Assembly: GCA_000437895.1 (NCBI GenBank)
Contig: FR902135.1
Span: 22,379 to 86,378, forward strand
Source of the DNA: Clostridium sp. CAG:914
GTDB lineage: Bacteria; Bacillota_I; Bacilli_A; RF39; UBA660
Length of the DNA stretch: 64,000 nucleotides
Direction: 5' to 3'
The position numbers were made by a program, and so were the translations under genes. Below the pieces are notes generated by a model. It made no database searches. It was not told the origin of the DNA and saw only the letters and a list, made by a program, of their open reading frames with translations. The stretch's first letter is position 1. The number at the start of each line of letters is the position of its first letter. This document shows positions 17,720 through 25,892 of this stretch, piece after piece.

Positions 17720-18557
17720 ATATGCCACAAGGAAGTACTAAGTTATTTTCGGTAACTGGTAATCCTATTTCTCCTGTTAATATTTTATTGTTTTTGAAAG
17801 TTAATGATAAGATATTATATAGTGATGTAGGGGAAAAGCCTGTTGTATAGCAATTTATTAATAGAAAGGAAAAATCTTTGTCTAATATATCTTTTGTTTT
17901 ATTTAATAATTCTTGCAAGTTATCTTCTAGTTTCCATACTTCTTTATTAGGACCTCTTCCATAACTAGGGGGATCCATAATAATGGCATGATAAGTTCTT
18001 CCTCGTCTTTTTTCTTTTTCAAGAAATTTTAGTACATCATCTTGTATAAATCTTATTCTGTTGTTTTCTAATCCTGATAGTTTCATATTTTCTTTGGCCC
18101 AATCAATCATTCCTTTAGAAGAGTCGACATGAACGACTTCACTAGCTCCTGCACTTGATGCGGCCATGGTAGCACAACCTGTATAGGCAAATAGATTTAG
18201 TACTCTGAATTCTTTTTGATTGCTTTCTTTTATTTTGTCTATAATGTAGTCCCAATTGGTTGCTTGTTCTGGAAATATTCCGGTGTGTTTGAAATTAGTG
18301 GGACTTACTTTGAATTTTAAATCTTTATATTTTATTGTCCAATAATCTTTTAATTTATGTTTGAAGTGCCATGAACCTCCACCTGTTTTGCTTCTTTCGT
18401 AGTAGCCATCCCAAGTATTCCATACTGGGTTATTGGTTTTATTCCATATTATTTGTGGGTCAGGTCTATTTAATATTACATTTCCCCATCTTTCTAGTTT
18501 TTCTCCATCACCTGTAGCTATACATTCATAATCAGTCCAGCTGTTACTTATATTCAT
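17697..18557 (-). CDS. Class I SAM-dependent methyltransferase (RlmI/RlmK-like fold)
   Basis: 286 residues. A small N-terminal part precedes a Rossmann methyltransferase domain: VLNLFAYTGCATMAASSAGA (motif I, about 119-138), VHVDSSKG (motif II), and IIMDPPSYGRG (motif IV, DPPSY type, near 193-203). DPPSY-type enzymes of this class methylate rRNA bases. The ATG has AAGAGGTAATT upstream. It is transcribed with the RluA gene, a sensible pairing of two RNA modification enzymes. Confidence 0.85.
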   Translation of the reverse strand: MNISNSWTDYECIATGDGEKLERWGNVILNRPDPQIIWNKTNNPVWNTWDGYYERSKTGGGSWHFKHKLKDYWTIKYKDLKFKVSPTNFKHTGIFPEQATNWDYIIDKIKESNQKEFRVLNLFAYTGCATMAASSAGASEVVHVDSSKGMIDWAKENMKLSGLENNRIRFIQDDVLKFLEKEKRRGRTYHAIIMDPPSYGRGPNKEVWKLEDNLQELLNKTKDILDKDFSFLLINCYTTGFSPTSLYNILSLTFKNNKILTGEIGLPVTENNLVLPCGIYGKVSKY

Positions 18558-18577
18558 AATTACCTCTTTTCTTTATA

Positions 18578-18606
18578 AATATAACAAATAGTCATTAAAA
18601 AGTCTA
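18578..18606 (-). promoter_or_regulatory. Promoter for the methyltransferase-RluA unit
   Basis: Reading the minus strand: TAGACT, 17 bp, TATATT with TGt extension. Confidence 0.55.
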
Positions 18607-18615
18607 GAAAAATTA

Positions 18616-18644
18616 TTGTAAATAGATTTAATCTTTGATATTAT
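18616..18644 (+). promoter_or_regulatory. Promoter for the prepilin-lspA-rluD unit
   Basis: TTGTAA, 17 bp, TATTAT with TGa extension. It is divergent from the promoter at 18578-18606, with only 9 bp between the two -35 boxes. Confidence 0.6.
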
Positions 18645-18669
18645 ATTTTATAGAAAGTGAGATGACAAA

Positions 18670-19197
18670 ATGAATAATAGAGGTTTTACTTTAGTGGAGT
18701 TATTGGCTACGATAATAATTCTTGCTTTAGTTAGTGGTATATCTATTGTAGGAGTCATGGCTAGTCAGGAAAATGCTAAAAAAAAGTTAGAAAATAATTT
18801 TATGAATGATGTTGGTAATGCTATTGATATGTATATAAGTATGAATACGGATAGTTTAAAATTTGGTAGTAATAGTGTTGGTAAAATAAATAAGGGACAT
18901 GGAGTTGTTAATGTATATGTTACTATTAAGTCTTTTGATGATATAGTAGGAAGTGGTATTATATCAAGAAATGATTTGATTAATCCGGTAAATAATAATA
19001 GATGTGATGGTAATATTAAAATATATAGGGATGATGATTATGTTTATTATTATTCTGTTTCTTTGGATGATTGTATTAAATATGATGTGAATAAGAAAAC
19101 TTTAACTAATTTACCTCTTACATATTCTGAGGATTCTGGTAGTGGTTCTTCTTCTAAGGTTTCTTCTTCATCAAGTGTTATTAATGGTAAGGTTTAA
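18670..19197 (+). CDS. Type IV prepilin-like protein
   Basis: 175 residues. MNNRGFTLVELLATIIILAL is a canonical prepilin signal (cleavage after Gly5, F+1, Glu+5) and hydrophobic helix. A ~110-residue globular part follows, then a Ser-rich tail (SGSGSSSKVSSSSS). The fold class is that of type IV and competence pseudopilins. No pilus ATPase of that class is nearby; the Tad system at 6-12 kb uses different leaders. It starts an apparent operon with lspA and an RluD-type gene. Confidence 0.8.
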   Translation: MNNRGFTLVELLATIIILALVSGISIVGVMASQENAKKKLENNFMNDVGNAIDMYISMNTDSLKFGSNSVGKINKGHGVVNVYVTIKSFDDIVGSGIISRNDLINPVNNNRCDGNIKIYRDDDYVYYYSVSLDDCIKYDVNKKTLTNLPLTYSEDSGSGSSSKVSSSSSVINGKV

Positions 19198-19218
19198 TTA
19201 AATAATATGGGTGATATG

Positions 19219-19668
19219 ATGATAATTATTTTTACAATTGTGTTTTTTATGATAGATAGAATTACTAAAATATTTGCTTTAAAGATAGAGTCTTCTATTG
19301 ATATTATTCCTAATTTGTTTAGACTTACTTTAGCTAAGAATACGGGGATAGCTTGGAGTTTATTTAGTAATGATACGGTAATTATTACAATTGTTACTAT
19401 GGTTATTATTTTCTTTTTTATTAAATATGTAATAGATAATAAGAATGGAAGTAAGTTATATAATGTGTGTTATGCAATGATATTGGGTGGTGCTTTTGGT
19501 AATTTATTTGATAGAGTTTTTTTGGGATATGTTATTGATTTTTTAGATTTTAATATTTTTGGATATGATTATCCAATATTTAATTTGGCTGATACCTTTA
19601 TTGTGTGTGGTATAATAATAATTTTAGTGGGAGGTATTCGTGATGAATGTAATAAACGTCATAGATAA
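19219..19668 (+). CDS. lspA: Lipoprotein signal peptidase (signal peptidase II)
   Basis: 149 residues, four membrane helices. The aspartyl-protease pair is visible: GNLFDRVFLGYVIDFLDF and FNLADTFIV; the substrate-binding segment AKNTGIAWSLF is conserved. It removes signal peptides from lipoproteins such as those at 20675 and 54176. The start is uncertain among ATGs at 19207, 19216 and 19219; 19219 gives the best spacing to GGTG. Confidence 0.93.
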   Translation: MIIIFTIVFFMIDRITKIFALKIESSIDIIPNLFRLTLAKNTGIAWSLFSNDTVIITIVTMVIIFFFIKYVIDNKNGSKLYNVCYAMILGGAFGNLFDRVFLGYVIDFLDFNIFGYDYPIFNLADTFIVCGIIIILVGGIRDECNKRHR

Positions 19669-20545
19669 TGATGGGATTAGAATAGATAAATATTTACTTG
19701 ATAAGTTAGATATTAGTAGGAATAAGATACAGAAATTAATTAATGATAATAATATTTTAGTTAATGGGAAGAGTGTTAAAGCTAGTTATATTGTTAGAGT
19801 GGATGATTTGATAGAATGTGATTTTGAATATAAAGAGAAAATAGATATTTTGCCTGAAGATATTCCTTTAGATATAGTATATGAGGATGATGATTTGCTT
19901 GTGGTTAATAAACCTAGTGGTATGGTAGTTCATCCTGCTGTAGGTAATTATTCACATACGTTAGTTAATGCTTTAATGTATCATTGTAATAATTTGAGTC
20001 AAGTTAATGGTGTTATTAGACCTGGTATTGTTCATAGAATTGATGCTGATACTTCGGGATTGCTTCTTGTGGCTAAAAATGATATGGCTCATGTCGATTT
20101 GGCTAAACAAATAAGTGAGAAAAGTGTAAAGAGGGAATATATTACTTTGGTAGATGGAGTGATTAAAGAAGATACGGCAACGATTGATGCTCCAATTGGA
20201 AGAGATGTTAAGAATAGAAAAAAAATGTGTGTTACAGCTGATAATTCTAAGGATGCTATTACTAATATTAGGGTAATAGAGAGGTATAAAAATTCTACTT
20301 TGATTACTTGTTCATTGCTTACTGGTAGAACACATCAGATAAGGGTTCATATGAATTATATAGGACATTCTGTTATAAATGATCCGGTATATGGCTCTAA
20401 AAAGTTAATAGATCCTTTATTTGGACAGATGTTACATGCTAGGAAAATTGGATTTGTTCATCCTAGAACACATGAATATATGGAGTTTTCTTGTGAACCA
20501 CCAGAGAAATTTTTAGACATTTTGGAAATGTATAAAAATAAATAA
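19643..20545 (+). CDS. RluD-type pseudouridine synthase with S4 domain
   Basis: 300 residues. The N-terminal S4 RNA-binding domain (about 1-75: RIDKYLLDKLDISRNKIQKLI) is followed by the RluA catalytic domain with IVHRIDADTSGLLLVAK (catalytic Asp in HRID) and GRTHQIRVH. The placement after lspA matches B. subtilis ylyB, an RluD-type gene next to lspA. ATG at 19643 lies 8 bases after GGGAGG and overlaps the end of lspA by 26 bp. A GTG at 19640 is an alternative. Confidence 0.92.
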   Translation: MNVINVIDNDGIRIDKYLLDKLDISRNKIQKLINDNNILVNGKSVKASYIVRVDDLIECDFEYKEKIDILPEDIPLDIVYEDDDLLVVNKPSGMVVHPAVGNYSHTLVNALMYHCNNLSQVNGVIRPGIVHRIDADTSGLLLVAKNDMAHVDLAKQISEKSVKREYITLVDGVIKEDTATIDAPIGRDVKNRKKMCVTADNSKDAITNIRVIERYKNSTLITCSLLTGRTHQIRVHMNYIGHSVINDPVYGSKKLIDPLFGQMLHARKIGFVHPRTHEYMEFSCEPPEKFLDILEMYKNK

Positions 20546-20548
20546 TGA

Positions 20549-20579
20549 GATTAGTTTTGAGTGCTAGTCTTTTGTCTTT
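20549..20579 (+). terminator. Weak intrinsic terminator
   Basis: 6-bp stem GATTAG / CTAGTC (one G-U), 9-base loop, interrupted T tract. Confidence 0.4.
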
Positions 20580-20598
20580 CTACTATGATGTTATTATA

Positions 20599-20627
20599 TT
20601 GACAATTGTCTTTAGATGTGATAGATT
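20599..20627 (+). promoter_or_regulatory. Promoter for the lipoprotein operon, -35 overlapped by a palindrome
   Basis: Perfect TTGACA, 17 bp, TAGATT with TGa extension. The perfect 10-bp palindrome GACAATTGTC (20601-20610) overlaps the -35 and could be an operator. A second -10-like TGTTATACT lies at 20648-20656. Confidence 0.6.
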
Positions 20628-20674
20628 AAAATTAAGAGTTTAATAGGTGTTATACTAACAAAAGTGGGTGTTTT

Positions 20675-21310
20675 ATGCAGAAAAATAATTGGCTTTTATT
20701 GTTTGTGATCTTTTTACTTACTGGGTGTGTTAAAATAGATAACAGTAGTGTTGATATAATAATTGATAACACTTTAAATGATAAAAATTATGTAATGAAT
20801 ACGGTTTCTAGTGGATATAAATTCTATTTACCTTTTGGTGTTAGACAAATTGTTGATAATGATAATAATCAAGTTTTTATGATTGGTGATACGAAGGTAT
20901 ATCTTTATGTTGATGTGGTTAGTTTTTATTATAAAAATAAATTAAATTATAAAGATAGTGAAAACTATAATTATTATTATAAGAATATTATTAATGGAAC
21001 TAAAGAGGGATATATTGGTATTGATAAGAAAAATAGTGACTATTTTGTTAAAATAGTGTATAATTATTCTAAAGTAGAGTTTTATGTTGATGAGTATAAT
21101 TTGAATAATGTTATAGCTAATTCTCTAGTGATTTTAAACAATATTAATTATAATGATGATTTAATTGAAAAAATATTGAGTTATAGTTCTGATTTGTCTG
21201 GAGAAGTTACTTATGAACTTGATAAACCTAATGATAGTGAAAGTACTTTCTTGAAATATTTAGAGGAGTATACTAGTGAAGAAGAAGATATTCTTCCTGA
21301 TGGTGAATAA
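20675..21310 (+). CDS. Lipoprotein of unknown function
   Basis: 211 residues. The lipobox LLTGC places the lipidated cysteine at residue 18, so the protein is anchored on the outer face of the membrane after LspA cleavage. The rest is a hydrophilic Tyr/Asn-rich domain with an acidic C-terminal tail (EEYTSEEEDILPDGE). Not recognised. It is followed after 17 bp by the acidic protein gene in the same direction. Confidence 0.75.
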   Translation: MQKNNWLLLFVIFLLTGCVKIDNSSVDIIIDNTLNDKNYVMNTVSSGYKFYLPFGVRQIVDNDNNQVFMIGDTKVYLYVDVVSFYYKNKLNYKDSENYNYYYKNIINGTKEGYIGIDKKNSDYFVKIVYNYSKVEFYVDEYNLNNVIANSLVILNNINYNDDLIEKILSYSSDLSGEVTYELDKPNDSESTFLKYLEEYTSEEEDILPDGE

Positions 21311-21327
21311 AAGAAAGAGGTATAATA

Positions 21328-22272
21328 ATGAAATTATTTGATAAAATTAAAGATTTATTTAGTGACTACGAGGAAGTAGAAGAAGAGGTTTTTCTTGAAG
21401 AAGAAAAAAAGGAAGAATATAAGTTACCTAAGGTTATGAGAGATGTTATTGAGAAAGAAGAGGTTATACTACCTAAGAAAAAAGAGGTTGAAGAAGTTAA
21501 GGTAGAAGAAAAAAAGTTTTCTATTCCTATAGATTTTGAAAAAGAATTTGAAATGACACCTTCTAGGAGAAATAACACTAATAATCAAAATGTTATAAAG
21601 GAAATTAAGAGTGTGCAGAATACATCATATTCTAGACAGGAACCTGTTAAAAATGTTTATATGGAACCTAAACCTATTAAAATAGAAAAAGAGCAGAAAC
21701 CTAAGTTTAAGGCTTCACCAGTTATTTCTCCTGTATATGGTATATTAGATAAGAATTATACTAAGGAAGAGGTTAAGGAGAAAAAAGAAGATAAAAGAGA
21801 TATTAAAAGGTCTTCTAAGAAAGTTGATTTTGAGACGGTTAGAAAGAAGGCTTTTGGTAATTTAGTTGATGATATTAAAGATAATTTGATGTGTGAGAAT
21901 TGTGAATTATATAAGGAAGTTAAAAAGATATCTTCGTTGAATGAAGATGATTTACTTTATGATTTAACATTAGATACTCCTTCTAAGGAAGAACTTACGA
22001 TTGAAAAGTGTTATGATAATTATGAAGATTTTGGGGTTAGTTATGAGAAGGATGATGTTAAAGATATAATTGAGAGTGAAGAGAAGGAAGAAGTTAATAT
22101 AATTAATAATAATGAAATAGATAGTGTTCCTGAGAAAATATCAACTAAGGAATTATATGAAGAAGAAGAAAAAATAGATGAACCTGTTGCTATAGAAAAA
22201 CAAGAGGCTAAGATTGAAGATGATTTCTTTGATTTAGTAGATTCAATGTATAAAGAAAGGAATGATGAATAA
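21328..22272 (+). CDS. Acidic/lysine-rich cytoplasmic protein of unknown function
   Basis: 314 residues, dominated by Glu and Lys with long charged, probably disordered or coiled-coil stretches. One ordered-looking block (about 129-146) reads FKASPVISPVYGILDKNY and looks like a conserved short linear motif; a second block near 170-210 contains two close cysteines (MCENCELY). No membrane segment. A protein of this style next to DUF948-like and YtxH-like proteins suggests a cell-envelope or division scaffold, but this is inference. Confidence 0.6.
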   Translation: MKLFDKIKDLFSDYEEVEEEVFLEEEKKEEYKLPKVMRDVIEKEEVILPKKKEVEEVKVEEKKFSIPIDFEKEFEMTPSRRNNTNNQNVIKEIKSVQNTSYSRQEPVKNVYMEPKPIKIEKEQKPKFKASPVISPVYGILDKNYTKEEVKEKKEDKRDIKRSSKKVDFETVRKKAFGNLVDDIKDNLMCENCELYKEVKKISSLNEDDLLYDLTLDTPSKEELTIEKCYDNYEDFGVSYEKDDVKDIIESEEKEEVNIINNNEIDSVPEKISTKELYEEEEKIDEPVAIEKQEAKIEDDFFDLVDSMYKERNDE

Positions 22273-22547
22273 TGAATGAGATATTATCAATGATTTTGTA
22301 TATTTTGGGTTCTATATTAATTATAGTATTAATAGTATTAAGTATAAAGTTAATAATTACTATGAATAAAATTGAAAATGTTGTAGATGATATTAGTAAT
22401 AAGGTTGATTCTTTAAATGGATTATTTTCTATAATTGATTTTACTACTGATAAATTGGCTATGATTAGTGAAAAGGTTACAAATGGAATTACTTTATTTA
22501 TTGATAAGATATTTAAAAAAGGAAAGGTAGATGATGAAGATGAGTAA
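22272..22547 (+). CDS. Small membrane-anchored DUF948-like protein
   Basis: 91 residues. An N-terminal membrane helix (about 7-27) is followed by an amphipathic helix with heptad spacing (KIENVVDDISNKVDSLNGLF), the layout of the DUF948/YtxG group. The ATG shares one base with the previous stop codon. In B. subtilis ytxG and ytxH are neighbours, as here, which supports the call. Confidence 0.65.
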   Translation: MNEILSMILYILGSILIIVLIVLSIKLIITMNKIENVVDDISNKVDSLNGLFSIIDFTTDKLAMISEKVTNGITLFIDKIFKKGKVDDEDE

Positions 22548-22965
22548 GAAAAAAGGAATGGGATTTATTTTTGGACTTGGTTTAGGAGCAGGTATAGGTA
22601 TGCTTTTAGCTCCTAAAAAGGGTGAAGAATTAAGACGTGATTTATCTAAAAAGATTAGTGAATTACTAGATAAGGCTAAAAATATTGATACTGAAGAGGT
22701 TAAGGATAATATTGTTAAGAAAATAAATGAACTTAAGGATGAATTGACTGATTTAGATAAAGAAAAGGCTTTAGATTTAGCTAAGGAAAAAGCTTTGTTA
22801 TTAAAAGAAAAGGCTAATGATTTGTGGGAGTATACTAAAGAAAAGGGAACTCCGGTTTTAGAAAAAGTTGCTTCGGAAGTTAAGAATAAGTCTATTCAAG
22901 TAACTAAAGAAGTTTTAAAGAAATTAGAAGGAAATGAAACTAAAAAAGTAACTACTGAAAAATAG
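22534..22965 (+). CDS. YtxH-domain protein
   Basis: 143 residues. Near the N-terminus GFIFGLGLGAGIGMLLAPKKG then EELRRDL is the YtxH signature: a Gly-rich membrane helix followed by PKxGxExR. The remainder is a long charged helix. Members are linked to general stress in Bacillus; function is not established. Three ATGs (22531, 22534, 22540) compete; 22534 has the best distance from AAAGG. It overlaps the previous gene by 14 bp. Confidence 0.8.
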   Translation: MKMSKKKGMGFIFGLGLGAGIGMLLAPKKGEELRRDLSKKISELLDKAKNIDTEEVKDNIVKKINELKDELTDLDKEKALDLAKEKALLLKEKANDLWEYTKEKGTPVLEKVASEVKNKSIQVTKEVLKKLEGNETKKVTTEK

Positions 22966-22975
22966 TTATTTTTTT
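22942..22975 (+). terminator. Intrinsic terminator after the ytxH-like gene
   Basis: TAACTA / TAGTTA stem, extended by A-T pairs across one bulge, with a 7-T tract. Confidence 0.6.
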
Positions 22976-22976
22976 C

Positions 22977-23005
22977 TTGTTTCTTATTTGATTATGGTAT
23001 ATAAT
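22977..23005 (+). promoter_or_regulatory. Promoter for the prepilin-comN-secDF unit
   Basis: TTGTTT, 17 bp, TATAAT, 21 bp before the next start codon. Confidence 0.55.
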
Positions 23006-23026
23006 TTTTATAGATAGGAGTTATAT

Positions 23027-23404
23027 ATGAAGAAAAATGGTTTTACTTTAATTGAGTTATTGGCTACATTAGCTTTGTTGGCAATTTTATCTATGGTTAT
23101 AGTTCCTTCTATTATTGGTGTTATTAATAAGAATAAGGATAATAAATTAAAAATGTTATGTAATAGTATTGAAGAAGCAGCTAGATTGTATGTATCTGAT
23201 AATAGATATACTATGGGTAATGTTTCTTCGATTAAGATTAAGGAATTAATGGAAAATAAATATTTAGCTAAGTCTTTTGCTAATCCATATGATTCTAATG
23301 ATATTTATACTTGTGATAATAATAAGATTACGGATGATTTTGTAATAATTATAAATAAGAATAAATATATAGTTAAATTACCTGGTATTGGTGAGTGTGA
23401 GTAG
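23027..23404 (+). CDS. Type IV prepilin-like protein (ComGC-like)
   Basis: 125 residues. MKKNGFTLIELLATLALLAI is a textbook prepilin signal (cleavage after Gly5). The mature part is short, with two cysteines near 43 and 105 that could pair. Its size is close to ComGC. It precedes a ComN-like gene, which makes a role in a competence-type pseudopilus attractive; no comGA/comGB genes are in the window. Confidence 0.78.
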   Translation: MKKNGFTLIELLATLALLAILSMVIVPSIIGVINKNKDNKLKMLCNSIEEAARLYVSDNRYTMGNVSSIKIKELMENKYLAKSFANPYDSNDIYTCDNNKITDDFVIIINKNKYIVKLPGIGECE

Positions 23405-23409
23405 TGGTT

Positions 23410-23640
23410 ATGAAAATGAATTTTGATAGTCAAATTCAATTATATAGGGAATTGAAACCTGTTTTTTTAGTTAAGAGAAGACTTAATAATTATTATAAAT
23501 ATGAAGTTAGTGATATTGATATTTGGAAATATTTGAGTTTAAATAAATGGAGAGGTAGTTCTGATTTAACTTTGTCTATGATGGTTAATGATATAATTAC
23601 TTTGGATATACGGAGGGTTTATGAACAAGAAAAAGTTTAG
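23410..23640 (+). CDS. comN: ComN-like post-transcriptional regulator
   Basis: 76 residues. YKYEVSDIDIWKYLSLNKWR and the C-terminal SMMVNDIITLDI fit the short ComN/Post_transc_reg family. In B. subtilis comN lies just upstream of secDF, as here, and controls comE mRNA. The ATG at 23410 is used; the ribosome site is poor and a GTG at 23404 is possible. It overlaps secDF by 20 bp. Confidence 0.75.
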   Translation: MKMNFDSQIQLYRELKPVFLVKRRLNNYYKYEVSDIDIWKYLSLNKWRGSSDLTLSMMVNDIITLDIRRVYEQEKV

Positions 23641-25861
23641 TATTACTTTAATTATTAGTGTTATAGTTTTAGTTTTATGTTGTGTTTTTATATATCCACT
23701 TATAAATAAAACTAATTATGGTCTTGATTTGCAAGGTGGATTTGAAGTTTTATATGAGGTTAGGCCTTTAAATGAAGGGGATAATATTGATAGTGATATG
23801 ATTTATTCTACTTATCAAGCTCTTCTTAAGAGAATAGATATATTGGGGGTAAGTGAGCCAGAAATTACTATAGAGGGTACTAATAGAATTAGAGTTAGAT
23901 TGGCTGGAGTTACAAATATTGAAGAGGCTAGGAGGACTATATCTTCTACAGCTGTACTTTCTTTTAGGGATTATAATGATAATCTTTTGATGACTAGTGA
24001 TGTTTTGGGTGGATCATGTAAACTTGTTTATGATAATAGTGGAAGGCCTGCTGTTAGTTTGAATATAAAAGATACGGATAAGTTTTATGATGTGACTAAA
24101 AAAGTTAAGAATATGACTAATAATGTTATTGTCATTTGGCTTGATTATCAAGATGGTGATAGATATGTGGATGAAATATCAAATTGTGGAGAAGGTAATT
24201 CTAGATGTTTATCTGCTGCTAGGGTAGAACAGGCTTTTGCTAGTGATGTTATTATACAGGGGAATTTTACTAAAGATGAAGCTAAAAAATTGACTGATTT
24301 AATTAATTCTGGGGCATTGCCTACACATATGGTAGAGTTGTCTTCTAGAACGGTAGAGGCTTCATTTGGAGAAAACTCTTTGAATAAAACGTTAATTTCT
24401 GGTCTTATAGGTATTATACTTGTTATTATATTAATTTGTTCTATATATAAGTTTTCTGGTTTTATAGCAAGTATAGGGTTGATTTTATATACTTTTATGT
24501 CATTTTTATTGTTTTATTTGATTGGAGGAGTATTAACTTTACCTGGTATTGCGGCAATGATACTTGGTATAGGAATGGCTGTTGATTCTTGTATTATTTG
24601 TTTTGAGAGAATTAAAGAAAATTTACGTATTGGTAAGAGTTCAGATAAGGCTTTTGAAATTGGAAATAAGAATTCTTTATCTAGTATAATAGATGCTAAT
24701 GTTACAACGATTATTGTAGCTATAATATTATTTATTTTAGGAGAAAGTTCTGTTAAGGGATTTGCTACGATGTTAATTATTAGTGTTGTTGTTACTATTT
24801 TGGTAATGGTATATCTTGTTAGATTGATTTTAAAGTTATTTGTATCTAGTAAAGTGTTTGATAATAATCCATATTTATTTATTGGTCTTAAGAAAAGTAA
24901 GATAGTAAAGAGTAAGGAGATTATTATTCCTTATGAAAAATTTAATTTTTCTTTACATAATTTTAAGTTTATGATGATAGCTTTTGGTTTAATACTTGTA
25001 GGAACTTGTATTACTTTAGTTAGTAAGCCTAATTTTGGTATTGATTTTACTGGTGGTACTAGTATTACTATTAATAAATATTCTGATAATTTATATGATG
25101 ATATTAAAAATATGATTGATGATAATTATACAATTAAGAGTGTTAATAATGATGATGGTAATATTAATATTGTTATAGATGAGGTTTTGGGAGAAGATGA
25201 GATTAATAATCTTAGTAATATTATTAAAGAAGAATATGATTTAGATAGTGATATATATGTTGTTAGTAAGGTTGTTAAGATAGAACTTACTAAGAATGCT
25301 ATTAAATCTTTGATATTTGCTATTATTGGTATTGTTATATATGTTTCTATTAGATTTAAATTTAATTATGCTGTTTCGGCAATAGTAGCTTTACTTCATG
25401 ATGTTATAATTACGTTTTTAATATTTGGTGTGTTTAAGATAGAAATTACGTCTATATTTATAGCTGCTATACTTACTATTATAGGTTATTCTATTAATGA
25501 TACGATAGTTACTTTTGATATGATAAGAGAGAATTATAAAAATAAATATAATAATCATATTAGTAAGATAGATGATTTAAAAGATTTAGTTAATATTAGT
25601 ATAAGAAGATGTTTATATAGAACTATGTTAACAACAATTACTACTTTATTGCCAGTAGTGGTATTAATGATTTTTGGTGCTAGAGAGATAATTAATTTTA
25701 ATGTTGCTTTGTTTGTAGGATTTATAGCAGGGGTATATTCTAGTATATTTATATCTAATCAGATATGGTATTATTTAGAAAAAAGAAAAATAGAGAGACC
25801 TAAGAAGATAGATGATGATGATGAAATTAGTGAACTTAAGGTTAAGGGGATTAATTGTTAA
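23621..25861 (+). CDS. secDF: Fused SecD-SecF protein translocase subunit
   Basis: 746 residues, twelve predicted membrane helices. The SecD half starts with YGLDLQGGFEVLYEV (P1 domain) and has the GIGMAVDSCIICFERI helix 4 motif; the SecF half starts at about 470 with FGIDFTGGTSITI and repeats the pattern IGYSINDTIVTFDMIREN. It uses the proton gradient to pull exported proteins through SecYEG. The fused form is typical of Bacillus relatives. CGGAGGG precedes the ATG. Confidence 0.95.
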   Translation: MNKKKFSITLIISVIVLVLCCVFIYPLINKTNYGLDLQGGFEVLYEVRPLNEGDNIDSDMIYSTYQALLKRIDILGVSEPEITIEGTNRIRVRLAGVTNIEEARRTISSTAVLSFRDYNDNLLMTSDVLGGSCKLVYDNSGRPAVSLNIKDTDKFYDVTKKVKNMTNNVIVIWLDYQDGDRYVDEISNCGEGNSRCLSAARVEQAFASDVIIQGNFTKDEAKKLTDLINSGALPTHMVELSSRTVEASFGENSLNKTLISGLIGIILVIILICSIYKFSGFIASIGLILYTFMSFLLFYLIGGVLTLPGIAAMILGIGMAVDSCIICFERIKENLRIGKSSDKAFEIGNKNSLSSIIDANVTTIIVAIILFILGESSVKGFATMLIISVVVTILVMVYLVRLILKLFVSSKVFDNNPYLFIGLKKSKIVKSKEIIIPYEKFNFSLHNFKFMMIAFGLILVGTCITLVSKPNFGIDFTGGTSITINKYSDNLYDDIKNMIDDNYTIKSVNNDDGNINIVIDEVLGEDEINNLSNIIKEEYDLDSDIYVVSKVVKIELTKNAIKSLIFAIIGIVIYVSIRFKFNYAVSAIVALLHDVIITFLIFGVFKIEITSIFIAAILTIIGYSINDTIVTFDMIRENYKNKYNNHISKIDDLKDLVNISIRRCLYRTMLTTITTLLPVVVLMIFGAREIINFNVALFVGFIAGVYSSIFISNQIWYYLEKRKIERPKKIDDDDEISELKVKGINC

Positions 25862-25892
25862 TATTTAGTGAATAAGAAGGAAGTGAATATAT

